Shown here: positions 52,030 to 61,633 of the stretch, one piece after another
Numbering within the stretch: the stretch's first letter is position 1
Layout: the number at the start of each line of letters is the position of its first letter
DNA from: Chloroflexota bacterium
Lineage (GTDB): Bacteria > Chloroflexota > Anaerolineae > Anaerolineales > Villigracilaceae
Direction of reading: 5' to 3'
Assembly: GCA_016223135.1 (NCBI GenBank)
Contig: JACRPQ010000002.1
Span: forward strand, 1-64,000
DNA: 64,000 nt
Notes under the pieces: generated by a model
What the model was told of the DNA's origin: nothing
Seen by the model: the letters and a program-made list of their open reading frames with translations, nothing else
Database searches by the model: none
Position numbers and translations under genes: made by a program

Positions 52030-53792
52030 GCCTGGCTGACCTTTGCATCCGAGCGCAGGCGGTAGGCAAGCGTCTGCACCGATTGCAGACGCCGCAGCGG
52101 GCGGATGTCTTTGTTGGAGTGTTGAAGCGTCTGATATTCACGCTCCAGCAAACGGACATCCAGCCACTTGGCGAGTTCATTCCAAGCATCGAAAAGGGGC
52201 CACAGCGATTTTTTGCCGGATGCTTGAATGCAGTCAATATCCATGCGCAGAGGCACATCGTCGAAGCCCGCAAAGGGTCCGTGATGGAGAGGCGGCGGCA
52301 GGTGCTCCACAATACGGCGGCGCAGAATGTAGCGTCCCGTGCGGATGAATGGCTCATTGGCATACGTGCCGGGAATAACCGCCAGTTTCCCGTAATAACG
52401 GCGGAACACGTCCCCCAACAGTCGTCTGTTTTCGAGAACCGCCCTCGGCAGAGACAGGCTGAAGCGGGCATAGGCGCGATTAAGGAAGGGGGTATCAACG
52501 CCGATCCAATAGGAGGCAAGAGTGGCTTGAAAGGAGGTAAACAGGCGCTGGCGATTCCACAGCTCAAAGAGAATGATGCGTGAAAATTGCGCGCCAGGAA
52601 TACGCGCAAACATCCCCTGAACCTCCTTTTTAATTTCGAGCAAAATATCTTCCAAAGGGAAGGCTTTCAATAGACTTCGTAATTCTTCAACGCTCCAGTG
52701 CAAATACCAATCCTTTTTGTAGAAGATATTTTCATTACTTAGCTTTAGCAGGCTGCTGCCGGAAAGCACATCTCCTAAAAAACCGTTGAGTAAAGGAATG
52801 CCTGCATCAGGGAGAGAGTCGAGAAAACACATCTGATACATGCCGTGAAAGTGCATGGAACTTCCGAACAGGTCTGCCCAAAGAGGAGTGTAACGTTCCA
52901 AAAAATCGTTGCAAAGATCTATCCATTTCCAGGGAAGCCCGAGCGTTTTGGCAGTTTGGCGGGAATAGATGACATCAGTGGATTCGGGTTCCCCCCATGC
53001 ATATGTATGCAGTTCTACGCCCATCTCTGCGGCAACGCCGGCAATCAGGCGCGAATCCAACCCGGAGGAGAGCGGCAGAATCCAGCGCGGCTGTGTCTTC
53101 AACACATCCGCAATCGCTTTGCGCGACAACTCGTACATCTCGTCCACCAGGTCGTCCCAGCCCGCCTCCCACCGACTTTGGCTGGGCTGCACCGTCCAAA
53201 GCGTTTCGGCGCGAAAGCCTCCTTCCCCCCACTCCATGCGGCTGTCGGGCGGGATGATTTTCATGCCCTTATAGAGCGTCCAGTCCGAGATGAAATGTCC
53301 ATTGACCAGCAGCGACACCACACCCGGCAGGAAGAAATCGTCGGGGGTGTAGCCGGCTGAGGCGACCACCGCAGGCTCCAGCGTGGAGGCGATGCGTCCG
53401 CGCCCGATTTCGGCGTGGAAGACCGGCATGCTCCCCAGCCAGTCGTTCCACATTGTCCAGCGTTTGCCGTCGGCGCTGATGCGCAGGAGGAGGAAGCGCC
53501 CCTCCCAAGGGAGTTCGAAGCGGTCGGTCATCAGGGCGTCCTGCACTTTTGCCAGGTTCACCTCCCCGCGCGGCGAGCCAATCAGCGCGAGGAGCGAGCC
53601 ATCGGGCAGGGTGTGGAGGCGGTTTTCCATCCCTTCGCGCCCCCATAGTTCGAGGTGAGTCTCGCCAACCACAAGGGAACGGCGCTGAAGGCGCATAAAG
53701 TATGTCAGCGCGCGCTGGTGAGCGTTTTCCAACGCTTGAAGGCGGCTTTCAGGAAGGTTTGAAAAAACGGTAAAGCCAATAATGGATTGCAT
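52026..53792 (-). CDS. Asparagine-synthase-like ATP-dependent amide ligase without the N-terminal Cys
   Basis: 588 residues. Residues ~1-190 match the N-terminal glutaminase fold, but it begins MQSIIGFTVF where active enzymes have MCGI; with no Cys2 it cannot use glutamine by the normal route. The synthetase domain has the PP-loop variant SSGLDSRL (242-249) and SSMHFHGMYQM. It should adenylate a carboxylate and accept ammonia or an amine, as lasso-peptide cyclases and beta-lactam synthetases do. In O-antigen loci such genes (for example wbpS) are linked to uronic acid amidation. GGAGGGG precedes the ATG. Tandem duplicate of the broken gene at 53808. Confidence 0.85.
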   Translation of the reverse strand: MQSIIGFTVFSNLPESRLQALENAHQRALTYFMRLQRRSLVVGETHLELWGREGMENRLHTLPDGSLLALIGSPRGEVNLAKVQDALMTDRFELPWEGRFLLLRISADGKRWTMWNDWLGSMPVFHAEIGRGRIASTLEPAVVASAGYTPDDFFLPGVVSLLVNGHFISDWTLYKGMKIIPPDSRMEWGEGGFRAETLWTVQPSQSRWEAGWDDLVDEMYELSRKAIADVLKTQPRWILPLSSGLDSRLIAGVAAEMGVELHTYAWGEPESTDVIYSRQTAKTLGLPWKWIDLCNDFLERYTPLWADLFGSSMHFHGMYQMCFLDSLPDAGIPLLNGFLGDVLSGSSLLKLSNENIFYKKDWYLHWSVEELRSLLKAFPLEDILLEIKKEVQGMFARIPGAQFSRIILFELWNRQRLFTSFQATLASYWIGVDTPFLNRAYARFSLSLPRAVLENRRLLGDVFRRYYGKLAVIPGTYANEPFIRTGRYILRRRIVEHLPPPLHHGPFAGFDDVPLRMDIDCIQASGKKSLWPLFDAWNELAKWLDVRLLEREYQTLQHSNKDIRPLRRLQSVQTLAYRLRSDAKVSQA

Positions 53793-53807
53793 GGGATTTC
53801 CCCTCCG

Positions 53808-55459
53808 CTAGAGCAGGCGGTAGGCGAGTGTTTGTGCAGATTGTAATCTTCTGAGCGGGCGAATATCTTCATCAGAAGTCATAACGGTCTGAAAATCGCG
53901 CTCCAATTGGCTGAAATCCAGCCATTGCGAAATTTGTTCCTGGGCATCGTAAAGGGGCCAAAGAGCCGGTTTTCCGCTCAATTGCAGGGAAGCAACATCC
54001 ATGCGCAAAGGAACATTTTCAAAACCTGTAAAGAAAGTGCGCCGCAGGAAAGACGGCAGCCGCCTGGCAATGCGCTGGTTGAGCAGGTAACGCCCCGTCA
54101 AGATAAATGGTTCCTTGTGATACGTGCCGGGAACATGAACGGATTTGCCACACCGCGCCAATAACTGGAAAGTGTGGATTGAAATTTTGTAAATAACCGC
54201 TGACGATTCCAAAGTTCGAGCAATTGCAGTTTTTGATAAAACGCCCCCGGCAGTGAAGCGATTTGCTTTTGGTATTCGTCGGCGTTGACTTCCAGCGCTT
54301 CGGCAAAGTCGAACCTGGCGTAAGCACGTAGTTGCTCCACGTTCCAATGACAATACCACTCATTTTCCAATTGATAACTTCGACCGGAAGAATGTACTGC
54401 AATCAATTCATGCACAGAATCGCCGGTCAACACATCGCCGATAAAACCGGAAAGCACGGAACCCGATGGTTCGTTTTGGATCTCATCCAGAAACGCCATC
54501 TGGTACATGCCGTGAAAGTGCATGGAACTTCCAAACAGGTCTGCCCAGCGGGGAGTATAGGTGACCAGGAAATCGCGCGGCAGGTCAATCCACTTCCAAG
54601 GGATGCCCAAGGTGCGCGCGATTTGCCGCGAATACACCACATCGGTCGTGTTTGGTCCCCCCCAGGCATAGGCATACACATCCACCCCCATCTCTGCGGC
54701 GACAGCGGCAATCAGACGCGAATCCAACCCGGAGGAGAGCGGCAGAATCCAGCGCGGCTGTGTCTTCAACACATCCGCAATCGCTTTGCGCGACAACTCG
54801 TACATCTCGTCCACCAGGTCGTCCCAGCCCGCCTCCCACCGACTTTGGCTGGGCGCCACCGTCCAAAGCGTTTCGGCGCGAAAGCCTCCTTCCCCCCACT
54901 CCATGCGGCTGTCAGGTGGGACAACTTTCATGCCCTTGTAGAGCGTCCAATCGGCGAGGTAATGACCGTTGATGAGCAGTGAGACCAAGCCCGGCAGGTA
55001 GAAATCGTCGGGGGTGTAGCCGGCTGAGGCGACCACTGCAGGTTCCAGCGTGGAGGCGATGCGTCCGCGCCCGATTTCGGCGTGGAAGACTTGGATGCTC
55101 CCCAGCCAGTCGTTCCACATTGTCCAGCGTTTGCCGTCGGCGCTGATGCGCAGGAGGAGGACGCGCCCGTCCCAGGGGAGTTCGAAGCGGTCGGTCATCA
55201 GGGCATCCTGTACTTTTGCCAGGTTTACCTCCCCGTGCGGCGAGCCAATCAGCGCGAGGAGTGAGCCATCGGACAGGGTGTGGAGGCGGTCTTCCATCCC
55301 TTCGCGCCCCCACACTTCGAGGTGAGTTTCGCCGATCACCCGCGAATGGCGTTGAAGGTGCGGAAAGTATGTCAGCGCGCGCTGGTGAGCGTTTTCCAAC
55401 GCTTGAAGGCGGTTTTCGGGAAGGTTTGAAAAAACGGTAAAGCCGACGATGGAACCCAT
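53808..55459 (-). pseudogene. Second asparagine-synthase-like gene with internal deletion and frameshift
   Basis: The frame from 55459 (MGSIVGFTVFSNLPENRL) reads 453 residues, closely matching the copy at 52026, up to SYWRGVANPF, then changes frame and stops at 54098. The missing part resumes in the next frame (HVPGTYHKEPFILTGRYLL...AYRLL, ending at 53808). About 34-36 residues equivalent to LNRAYARF...YYGKLA are absent at the junction near 54135-54145. A deletion this size is not a single-base read error. The N-terminal part keeps PP-loop SSGLDSRL and also lacks Cys2. Probably inactive, unless the 453-residue form has another role. Confidence 0.8.
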
Positions 55460-55468
55460 GGAATTGCC

Positions 55469-57007
55469 TTATTCCCTGTTTCTGTTGAGGAAGCGGTAAC
55501 CCAGGATTACGCCGATGAGTATTAACAGCACCGGTACGCTGCCAACGATGATGGGAAGCGCCGGGTTTCTGCCCAGGTCGGAGGGGGGCGCTTGTTTGAG
55601 GAACGCCGGCAGAGGCGTGGGAGTAAATGCAGCCAGGGCAGGCGGGGCGGTAGGGGTGGCTTGCGCGGAAATTTCCAGCACGGCAGTAGCGAGGGGGGTG
55701 ACGGGCAGTTCCGGCGCGTCCAAAACGTTGTAGGAATACCAGATGCCGTTTGCGCCAACGCCGGGGTCTTCGCGCCAAACAGCCAGCATGACATTCCCCT
55801 GCACAATTACGGCATGAACATCGTGAGGCGCAAACGTGGTAACGAAGCGGTCGGGATTGCTCCAAGCGTTGTTTTGGAACATGCTGTGCCAGATGCCGCC
55901 GACGATGGTGTATTTTCCTTTTTCATCCAGGCTTTCGATACGTTGAATGAAGAGGACGTGGGGCGTTCCGTTCCCGTCCAGCGCCATGGCATGTTCACCG
56001 CTTCGACCAACGTGAAAGGGGAAGGGGTCGAGCGGTTCGCTCCATGTGACGCCGCCATCGAGGGAGATACGGGAACGTTGAATTGGACGCCCGGGACCAA
56101 CGGGTCTTCCCGCCACGGGGTTGCCGCCGTTGTAGAAGACCACAATCTCCCGGCCGTTATCCGTAATGACGGGGAAGGATGGACCGAAGTATTCGGGAAG
56201 GTTAATGCGTTCATCCAGTTCAAGCGGAGCGCTCCAGGCGGCGGTTTGTGGGTCGAAACTGGCGAAGTACAACGAATCATCCACGCCGAGGTTGGTGACT
56301 ACGTTCCACGCTGCGCGAATTTTTTGGCTGGGTCCTGCGGCGAGACGCAGGCTGAAGGCGCTCAAATCGGCGTTGAATGTCAGGAAAAGAGGCTGCGGCT
56401 CGGACCAGTTTTTTCCGCCATCTTTGGAATGCACATAATAGACACCGCTCCCATCGCGGTTGCCGCTGTAGATGATGACGAGGTTGCCTTGCTCGTCACC
56501 GGTAATGGCGCCGGAGTTCAGCCCCAGCGCGCCATCGCCTACCATGATGGGCGGAGACCAGGCAAGCGCCAGGTCGGCAAGGGAGGCGGGAGCGTGCGAG
56601 TAGAAGACAAAGGTACGGCGCGAAATATTCTCGGTGGCAGTGAAAATGAGGTGAATGGTGTCGCTGGAATCCAAAAACGCGCCCATGAAATTGGCGTTCC
56701 CCCCGATGGGCGAGAGGAGGATATCCACCGGGCGCGTCCAGCCGCCTTTGAGAGTCCATTGGCGATAGACGATGGCTAAGTTGCGCTCACCGCTGGCATA
56801 CACCCACTGGCTGGTGAAGGCATGGACAGTGCGGTTGCGGTCTGCGAGCAGAAAGGGAGTGTAGGTATCATCCAAATAGCCGGGCACTTTTTCATCCGGC
56901 GTCCAGGCGGAAGCGGGACTGGCGGAAGCGGATAGAGGTCCCAGCCCAAAAGACAAGACGATGCAAGCCGCCCCCACGATGAAGAGGAATCGGGAGAGGC
57001 TTTTCAT
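55469..57007 (-). CDS. Exported BNR/sialidase-like beta-propeller protein with C-terminal membrane anchor
   Basis: 512 residues from the ATG at 57007, overlapping the stop of the upstream paralogue by ATGA. Signal peptide about 1-30; propeller with Asp-box repeats (SKDGGKNWSEP, SLDGGVTWSEP); a Thr/Pro/Ala linker (about 440-480); then a transmembrane helix LPIIVGSVPVLLILIGVILGY and short basic end. The layout places the propeller outside the cell on a stalk. Asp boxes are shared by sialidases and many non-enzymes; I see no sialidase Arg triad, so a binding role is as likely as hydrolysis. Confidence 0.82.
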   Translation of the reverse strand: MKSLSRFLFIVGAACIVLSFGLGPLSASASPASAWTPDEKVPGYLDDTYTPFLLADRNRTVHAFTSQWVYASGERNLAIVYRQWTLKGGWTRPVDILLSPIGGNANFMGAFLDSSDTIHLIFTATENISRRTFVFYSHAPASLADLALAWSPPIMVGDGALGLNSGAITGDEQGNLVIIYSGNRDGSGVYYVHSKDGGKNWSEPQPLFLTFNADLSAFSLRLAAGPSQKIRAAWNVVTNLGVDDSLYFASFDPQTAAWSAPLELDERINLPEYFGPSFPVITDNGREIVVFYNGGNPVAGRPVGPGRPIQRSRISLDGGVTWSEPLDPFPFHVGRSGEHAMALDGNGTPHVLFIQRIESLDEKGKYTIVGGIWHSMFQNNAWSNPDRFVTTFAPHDVHAVIVQGNVMLAVWREDPGVGANGIWYSYNVLDAPELPVTPLATAVLEISAQATPTAPPALAAFTPTPLPAFLKQAPPSDLGRNPALPIIVGSVPVLLILIGVILGYRFLNRNRE

Positions 57008-59658
57008 TGCTTTGTGGGTCTGCGCCATACCAAGAGGAAGAGAGTAACCGCCACGCCGACGCCCAACAGAATCAAGCCGACAAGGTTTTGCTGAAGGGCG
57101 GAGGTGGAGACGTTGTCATCGTAGAGGACGGAGAAATCCGGCGTGGGGGTGGGTTGGATTTCGGAGACAGGGGTAACGTTGCTATCGGTAAAGGCGACGG
57201 GGAGGATGGCTGCCTGGGTCAGCGAGGCAGATGGGAGGTCCTCGAGGAAGCGGGTGAAGGTGAGGATTTCGCTTTGGAATTTTCCATCGAGGTCCACATA
57301 ATCCAGCGGGATGAACACGCCGAGGTAGCCGCTGGAGGTCAGGTCGGCGGCAAGAGTGTATTGGATCTCAGTTCCTTTGAGAAGCAGGTCTTTGGTTAAG
57401 TCCAGCTGCCAGGTTGCGCCGTCCCATTTCCAGTCCTGAAGGGTAAGCCCTTTCTGGTTGTAGGCATCGCTGCTGTGTTTGCTGACGATTTGGATGAAAT
57501 GGAGGATGCCGCTCCCATTGGAGGCAAGGGCGACGCGCGTCGCTTCTTCGTTGACGCCGGTCACGTTGTTTTGTTTGCCCCACGTCAAGCCGCTGTCTTG
57601 TGAGACTTGCGAAATGTTGGCGAAGATCAATCCGTCATATTCCTGCCAGATGACGTGGATTGTGGCGTCATCATAACTGACGATATCCGCCCATTGGATT
57701 TCGCCTTCGCTGAGGATTTGCGGGCTACTCCAGGTTGCGCCGCCATCCACCGAGCGGGAGTAGAACAAGCCGACCGGCTGACCGACGCGCACGGTGTTTT
57801 TGATGAAGAGCAGATGCAGAACACCATCTCTGCTAAGAGCGAGGCGCACGCCTCCCATGCGTTCCCAGCCGGCGGCAACGGCGTCGAAGGCGCGCACCGG
57901 CGCACTCCAGGTTTTTCCGTTGTCAGCGGATTGGACGATATAGATGCCGCGCTCTTCGTTGACCGGGACGACATAAGCGGTCACAATCCGCCCGGCGCCA
58001 TCCACCACCACATCCACGTCATCCACCAGGCGGGAAGGGGTGGGCAAACCGATGATGTCCACCCACTCGGAGGCGAGGTTGGCTTTTTCGACGTTTGCCC
58101 AACTAAAGATAAGGTCGCCGTTGTAGCCGTCAATCCAGTTGAGCAGGAGACGTTTGAGCGGGTCGGCAGTGACCAGCAGGCGGGTCGGCACGCCCCCAAG
58201 GGAGGGGATGACCGACTCAGCCGGCGCCCATTCTTTGCCATCCCAGCGGGCATATTCGATGGATGCGCCGTTTCCCTGAAGCGGAGATTGAAGCCAGACG
58301 GCATGTATGTTGCCCTGCGCGTCATGGGCGGTATTGAAATACGAGATGCGTTCGGGTTTTTGGGAACGGATGGAAAGCACGCTCGGTTCGTCCCAGATTA
58401 CGGAGGGCGCGAACCAGTTTTCCACGGGGGTCAGTTCACGAGAGATGAACCATACGTCGCCGCCGCGCCCCTGATCGCAGCCGGTCACATACAGGCGGTT
58501 TTTGTAAACAACGTCGAAGCGGCAGCCGAGCAGGATGGCGTCGAAAGTGAGCGGGTTGACGATGGAGGGCAGTTGAGTCTGCGTTTGCACATCGCTCCAT
58601 TGCGATCCATTCCACGCCACCATGAAGGGGCTGACCTGCCCGACAAAGATGACCGTCATAAAACGGGAATTTCTCTCTATGACTTTTGTGCTCAGGGGAC
58701 ATTCCGTGCGCCCGCCCAACACTGCAACGGGGTCTTCCCAGTTTTGTCCGCCGTCTTTCGACCATTGACTGTACACCGTGCATTTGGATGAGCCCGGCTC
58801 GCCTGCCTGCCAAATCAGCAGGACGTTTCGTCCGTAGGCGGAGGCTGTCAGATTGAAGGGGGTTTCGAAGCCGCCGGTATCTTCCGGCCCCTTGACTTGC
58901 TTTGCTTCTTCCCAAGTGGTGCCATTATTGCGGGAGACCGCCATGAAGACGCGCTTTTGGGCGCGGTTATCCCAAGTGACATACACCTGCTGGTTGATCG
59001 CAGTGTTGGAGGTGCTGACCCGAATGTACAGCTCGCTCTGTGCCGCCGAACGGAAGTATTCCGAGGGATACAACAACCGTGGTTCAGTCCAGAACCCGCC
59101 ACCCGAGGGCGACTGGGTGTAGTACACCCCTGCCGGTTTGTCATCCACTTGATTGCTTTGAATAAAGGCGATATGCAAAACACCCTGGGCATCCACCATG
59201 GCATCGAAACTTGCCACAGAATTTTGAATGCGGGTGACCAGCATCCAATTTTGCGGGTAGGGGAAATCGCCTGCTGTGGCTTGCCCGTAGAACAACCGTT
59301 GATCACTGCCGGCAACCCAGAAGACATGAATCACGCCGCCGCGTCCGGGCACCAGAATGGGCGGCGGGTCTTTCGGTCCAAAGGGGAATTTGACGGTCTG
59401 TGCCGGCGACCAGGTCTTGCCGTCGCGGCTTTGGGCGTATTTGTAGCCATCCACTTCATCCAGCCAGATGACATGGATGAAGCCGCGGTCATCCACCGTC
59501 ATGACCGGGTTGGTCGCCGCGCCGGAGAAGGAGAGGTTGGCTGGCTCGGACCAATCGAGGCTGGTTTGGGCGCGGCTGACCGGCGCGGAGGCAAGGAAGG
59601 CAGAGGCAATCAGCAGAAAGGTCAATAGGGCGGTTGTCAGTCGTTGTGTTCGTTTCAT
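57004..59658 (-). CDS. Exported large BNR beta-propeller protein with C-terminal membrane anchor
   Basis: 884 residues from the ATG at 59658. Signal peptide with a hydrophobic core at about 12-30. The length fits two propellers; Asp-box-like segments include YAQSRDGKTWSPAQ, VSRNNGTTWEEAK, SKDGGQNWEDP, SADNGKTWSAP, SVDGGATWSSP and SQDSGLTWGKQ. A C-terminal helix LVGLILLGVGVAVTLFLLVW anchors it. It overlaps the shorter paralogue downstream by ATGA, so they are made together and may form a complex. Function unknown; glycan binding outside the membrane is plausible given the location. Confidence 0.82.
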   Translation of the reverse strand: MKRTQRLTTALLTFLLIASAFLASAPVSRAQTSLDWSEPANLSFSGAATNPVMTVDDRGFIHVIWLDEVDGYKYAQSRDGKTWSPAQTVKFPFGPKDPPPILVPGRGGVIHVFWVAGSDQRLFYGQATAGDFPYPQNWMLVTRIQNSVASFDAMVDAQGVLHIAFIQSNQVDDKPAGVYYTQSPSGGGFWTEPRLLYPSEYFRSAAQSELYIRVSTSNTAINQQVYVTWDNRAQKRVFMAVSRNNGTTWEEAKQVKGPEDTGGFETPFNLTASAYGRNVLLIWQAGEPGSSKCTVYSQWSKDGGQNWEDPVAVLGGRTECPLSTKVIERNSRFMTVIFVGQVSPFMVAWNGSQWSDVQTQTQLPSIVNPLTFDAILLGCRFDVVYKNRLYVTGCDQGRGGDVWFISRELTPVENWFAPSVIWDEPSVLSIRSQKPERISYFNTAHDAQGNIHAVWLQSPLQGNGASIEYARWDGKEWAPAESVIPSLGGVPTRLLVTADPLKRLLLNWIDGYNGDLIFSWANVEKANLASEWVDIIGLPTPSRLVDDVDVVVDGAGRIVTAYVVPVNEERGIYIVQSADNGKTWSAPVRAFDAVAAGWERMGGVRLALSRDGVLHLLFIKNTVRVGQPVGLFYSRSVDGGATWSSPQILSEGEIQWADIVSYDDATIHVIWQEYDGLIFANISQVSQDSGLTWGKQNNVTGVNEEATRVALASNGSGILHFIQIVSKHSSDAYNQKGLTLQDWKWDGATWQLDLTKDLLLKGTEIQYTLAADLTSSGYLGVFIPLDYVDLDGKFQSEILTFTRFLEDLPSASLTQAAILPVAFTDSNVTPVSEIQPTPTPDFSVLYDDNVSTSALQQNLVGLILLGVGVAVTLFLLVWRRPTKQ

Positions 59659-59676
59659 GGTTGTTACATCCACTGG

Positions 59677-59792
59677 ACTTACGCAAAATTGCTTTCTTAT
59701 CCGCTACTCTGCACCAATCTTCGCGAATTTTGAACGAATTAGCGCAGATTAGCGAAGATTGGTGGATTATTAAATTCAGGTTTTGCGTAAGT
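59677..59792. repeat. Double palindrome with ACTTACGCAAAA ends
   Basis: ACTTACGCAAAA (59677-59688) and TTTTGCGTAAGT (59781-59792) are perfect terminal inverted repeats. Inside, CACCAATCTTCGC (59712-59724) and GCGAAGATTGGTG (59752-59764) form a second perfect pair related to the arms around 42705 and 42870. It fills the gap between the beta-propeller gene and the ligase gene at 59803. Confidence 0.65.
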
Positions 59793-59802
59793 CAAAATCC
59801 AT

Positions 59803-61602
59803 TCAAGGCTGGGCGGGAGCGGCGTCGAGCGCCTCCAGCGCAAGCCTTGCATTGGCAGATAAATCCTCGCGGTTTTGAGTTTGCCACCACCAAATGTACA
59901 CGTCCAGTTCCTCCGCCGCTTCGGGAATTTGCGCGAGGAAGACCTGCGCTCGCTCCACATCTCCGAGCCAAACGTAGCAATACGCCAGCGCTTTGATGAT
60001 ACCGCGATGCGAAGGCGAGCGGTCAAGGGCGGCTTCGAGGAAGCGCGTGGCGGAGACAAAATCGCGGCGATACATGGCAATCAAGCCGAGGCGGTGGTTG
60101 GCGGTGCGGTTGGCAGGATCAAGCCCCAGGGCGGTCTGAAGCGAAGCGTCTGCCGCAGCCAGATGAGGCACGATCCTCTCCCCTGCCCATCCGCTTTCTG
60201 GAAATTCCGCCAATTCCACTTTTGCCAGTTGAACCGCGCCGAGATTTGCCTGCCACACTGCCCGAATTTGTTTGAGGTTAAACAGGGCAGCCAGCAGCCA
60301 GATGAGCGCAATGGCAAGGGCGGTCCGCCGGTCAATGCGATGAATGGCAGGCTGAGGCTCGCGGCGGCGGAGGTTTTCCGCCAGCCCCACAAGGAAGAGA
60401 GAAAGCGCGGCGCCGGCGCCGTTATACAAATAATCGTCCACCATGCCGTGAACGAAAGCAGCCAGCAGGGCAAAGAGCAGCAGCGCCTGAAAGGTTCCTC
60501 CCTCCCCGCGCCTGCCCAACCCCTGCGCCAGCGACCACAAACTCAGCACATACAACCCCAAAAACGCCGCGCCGCCCAACACGCCCTGCTCGATGCCCAC
60601 ATCCAAAAACAGGTTGTGGCTGTTTGGCACATTGTAAAAGGGGATGTCCAGCAGATACTGCGAGTACAAACCGGGGAACGCGCCAAGCCCTCCGCCGGTG
60701 AGCGCGTAATCCTGAAGGAGATACAGGCTTCTGCCGAACAACTCGCCGCGGCTGCCATTGCCGTAGTAATAATGCCCTGTGAAGAGACTGCCCGAACGGG
60801 CGGGGCCGGCGTAGAGAAAGGCGACCGCCGCACCCAGATACATCATCAGCAGGACGGGAAAGAGCGCTTCGCTCTTAATCTGACGTCTGATTCTGCCCGA
60901 GTGAATCAGCCGCCACCCCAGCCAGCCCCCTGCCCCGCTCAGCACAGCGAACGTCACGCCGCGCGAGGTGGACATGAGCATGGCAAGCATAGCGAGCGAT
61001 ACCCCTGCGCCCAACGGGAGAAGCCATTTCAGGGAGAGAGGAGCGCGGGCTTGCCGTAATTTTTCGAGGGGATAAAGGATGAAGGGAACGGTGATGGCAA
61101 TCATCCCCGCGACGTAGTTGGGGTGGATGGGCGTCCAGCCGGTTTGCGGGCGGATGCTCATCATCCAGCGCCCGAGGCGGTTGACCATTTCCAGCCGGCG
61201 CGGCAGGGCAACGAAATCGTGCGTGAGGAAGAAATACAACGCCACGCCAACGCCGAGGCAAAATAAGAAGACTGATATGCGGGAGAGATTTTCGTGCGGC
61301 TGCGCCTTCAGGGAAAAATACAACAGGATGGCGGTCATGAGCAGCCACGCCTTGCTCCAGGCGGTCGTTTGATCATACGCCGCCCAATAGCCCCCCCAAG
61401 CAGTGACTCCAAACAACAAAACGAGGACATCGCGTCCGTCGAAGGAATAGCCGCCCGAGACGAGGCGCAGCGCGAATGGAAGTAGAGCGGTCGGGAGGAA
61501 CCAGAGTCCCCAGCCCGGTTCAATCACCCAGACCGCTCCACAGAGCGCAATCAGCAGCAGTTCCAGGAGGGCAAAGCGATGATCTTCGACAAGTTCACGC
61601 AA
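59803..61602 (-). CDS. O-antigen ligase/polymerase-like membrane protein with C-terminal TPR domain
   Basis: 599 residues. About ten helices; the outer loop holds GWTPIHPNYVAGM, TSRGVTFAV and YNVPNSHNLFLDVGIEQGVLGGAAFLGL, the H-N-x-x-L...G..G motif of WaaL/Wzy. From about 445 to 599 the tail carries TPR-like helices (RLGLIAMYRRDFVSATRFLEAALDRSP, ALAYCYVWLGDVERAQVFLAQIP). The frame opens with TTG at 61602, preceded by AGGAGA; there is no suitable ATG, so I accept TTG. It probably ligates or polymerises a glycan from undecaprenyl on the outer face; the tail may dock partners such as the beta-propeller proteins. Confidence 0.86.
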   Translation of the reverse strand: MRELVEDHRFALLELLLIALCGAVWVIEPGWGLWFLPTALLPFALRLVSGGYSFDGRDVLVLLFGVTAWGGYWAAYDQTTAWSKAWLLMTAILLYFSLKAQPHENLSRISVFLFCLGVGVALYFFLTHDFVALPRRLEMVNRLGRWMMSIRPQTGWTPIHPNYVAGMIAITVPFILYPLEKLRQARAPLSLKWLLPLGAGVSLAMLAMLMSTSRGVTFAVLSGAGGWLGWRLIHSGRIRRQIKSEALFPVLLMMYLGAAVAFLYAGPARSGSLFTGHYYYGNGSRGELFGRSLYLLQDYALTGGGLGAFPGLYSQYLLDIPFYNVPNSHNLFLDVGIEQGVLGGAAFLGLYVLSLWSLAQGLGRRGEGGTFQALLLFALLAAFVHGMVDDYLYNGAGAALSLFLVGLAENLRRREPQPAIHRIDRRTALAIALIWLLAALFNLKQIRAVWQANLGAVQLAKVELAEFPESGWAGERIVPHLAAADASLQTALGLDPANRTANHRLGLIAMYRRDFVSATRFLEAALDRSPSHRGIIKALAYCYVWLGDVERAQVFLAQIPEAAEELDVYIWWWQTQNREDLSANARLALEALDAAPAQP

Positions 61603-61633
61603 GAAGCGTTTCTCCTGATAAGCCGCGGTGAAT

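Noticed and set aside
52026-55459. Lasso-peptide or other RiPP cluster
   Set aside because: Asparagine-synthase-like proteins without Cys2 suggested a cyclase, but there is no B1/B2 protease or precursor peptide nearby, and the neighbours are glycosyltransferases.
53808-55459. Two separate functional genes (453 and 183 residues)
   Set aside because: Together they align to one full-length copy next door with a missing internal piece, so they are parts of one disrupted gene.
55469-59658. True sialidases
   Set aside because: Only Asp boxes and a propeller pattern are visible; I could not place the Arg triad or Tyr/Glu pair, so I name them sialidase-like.
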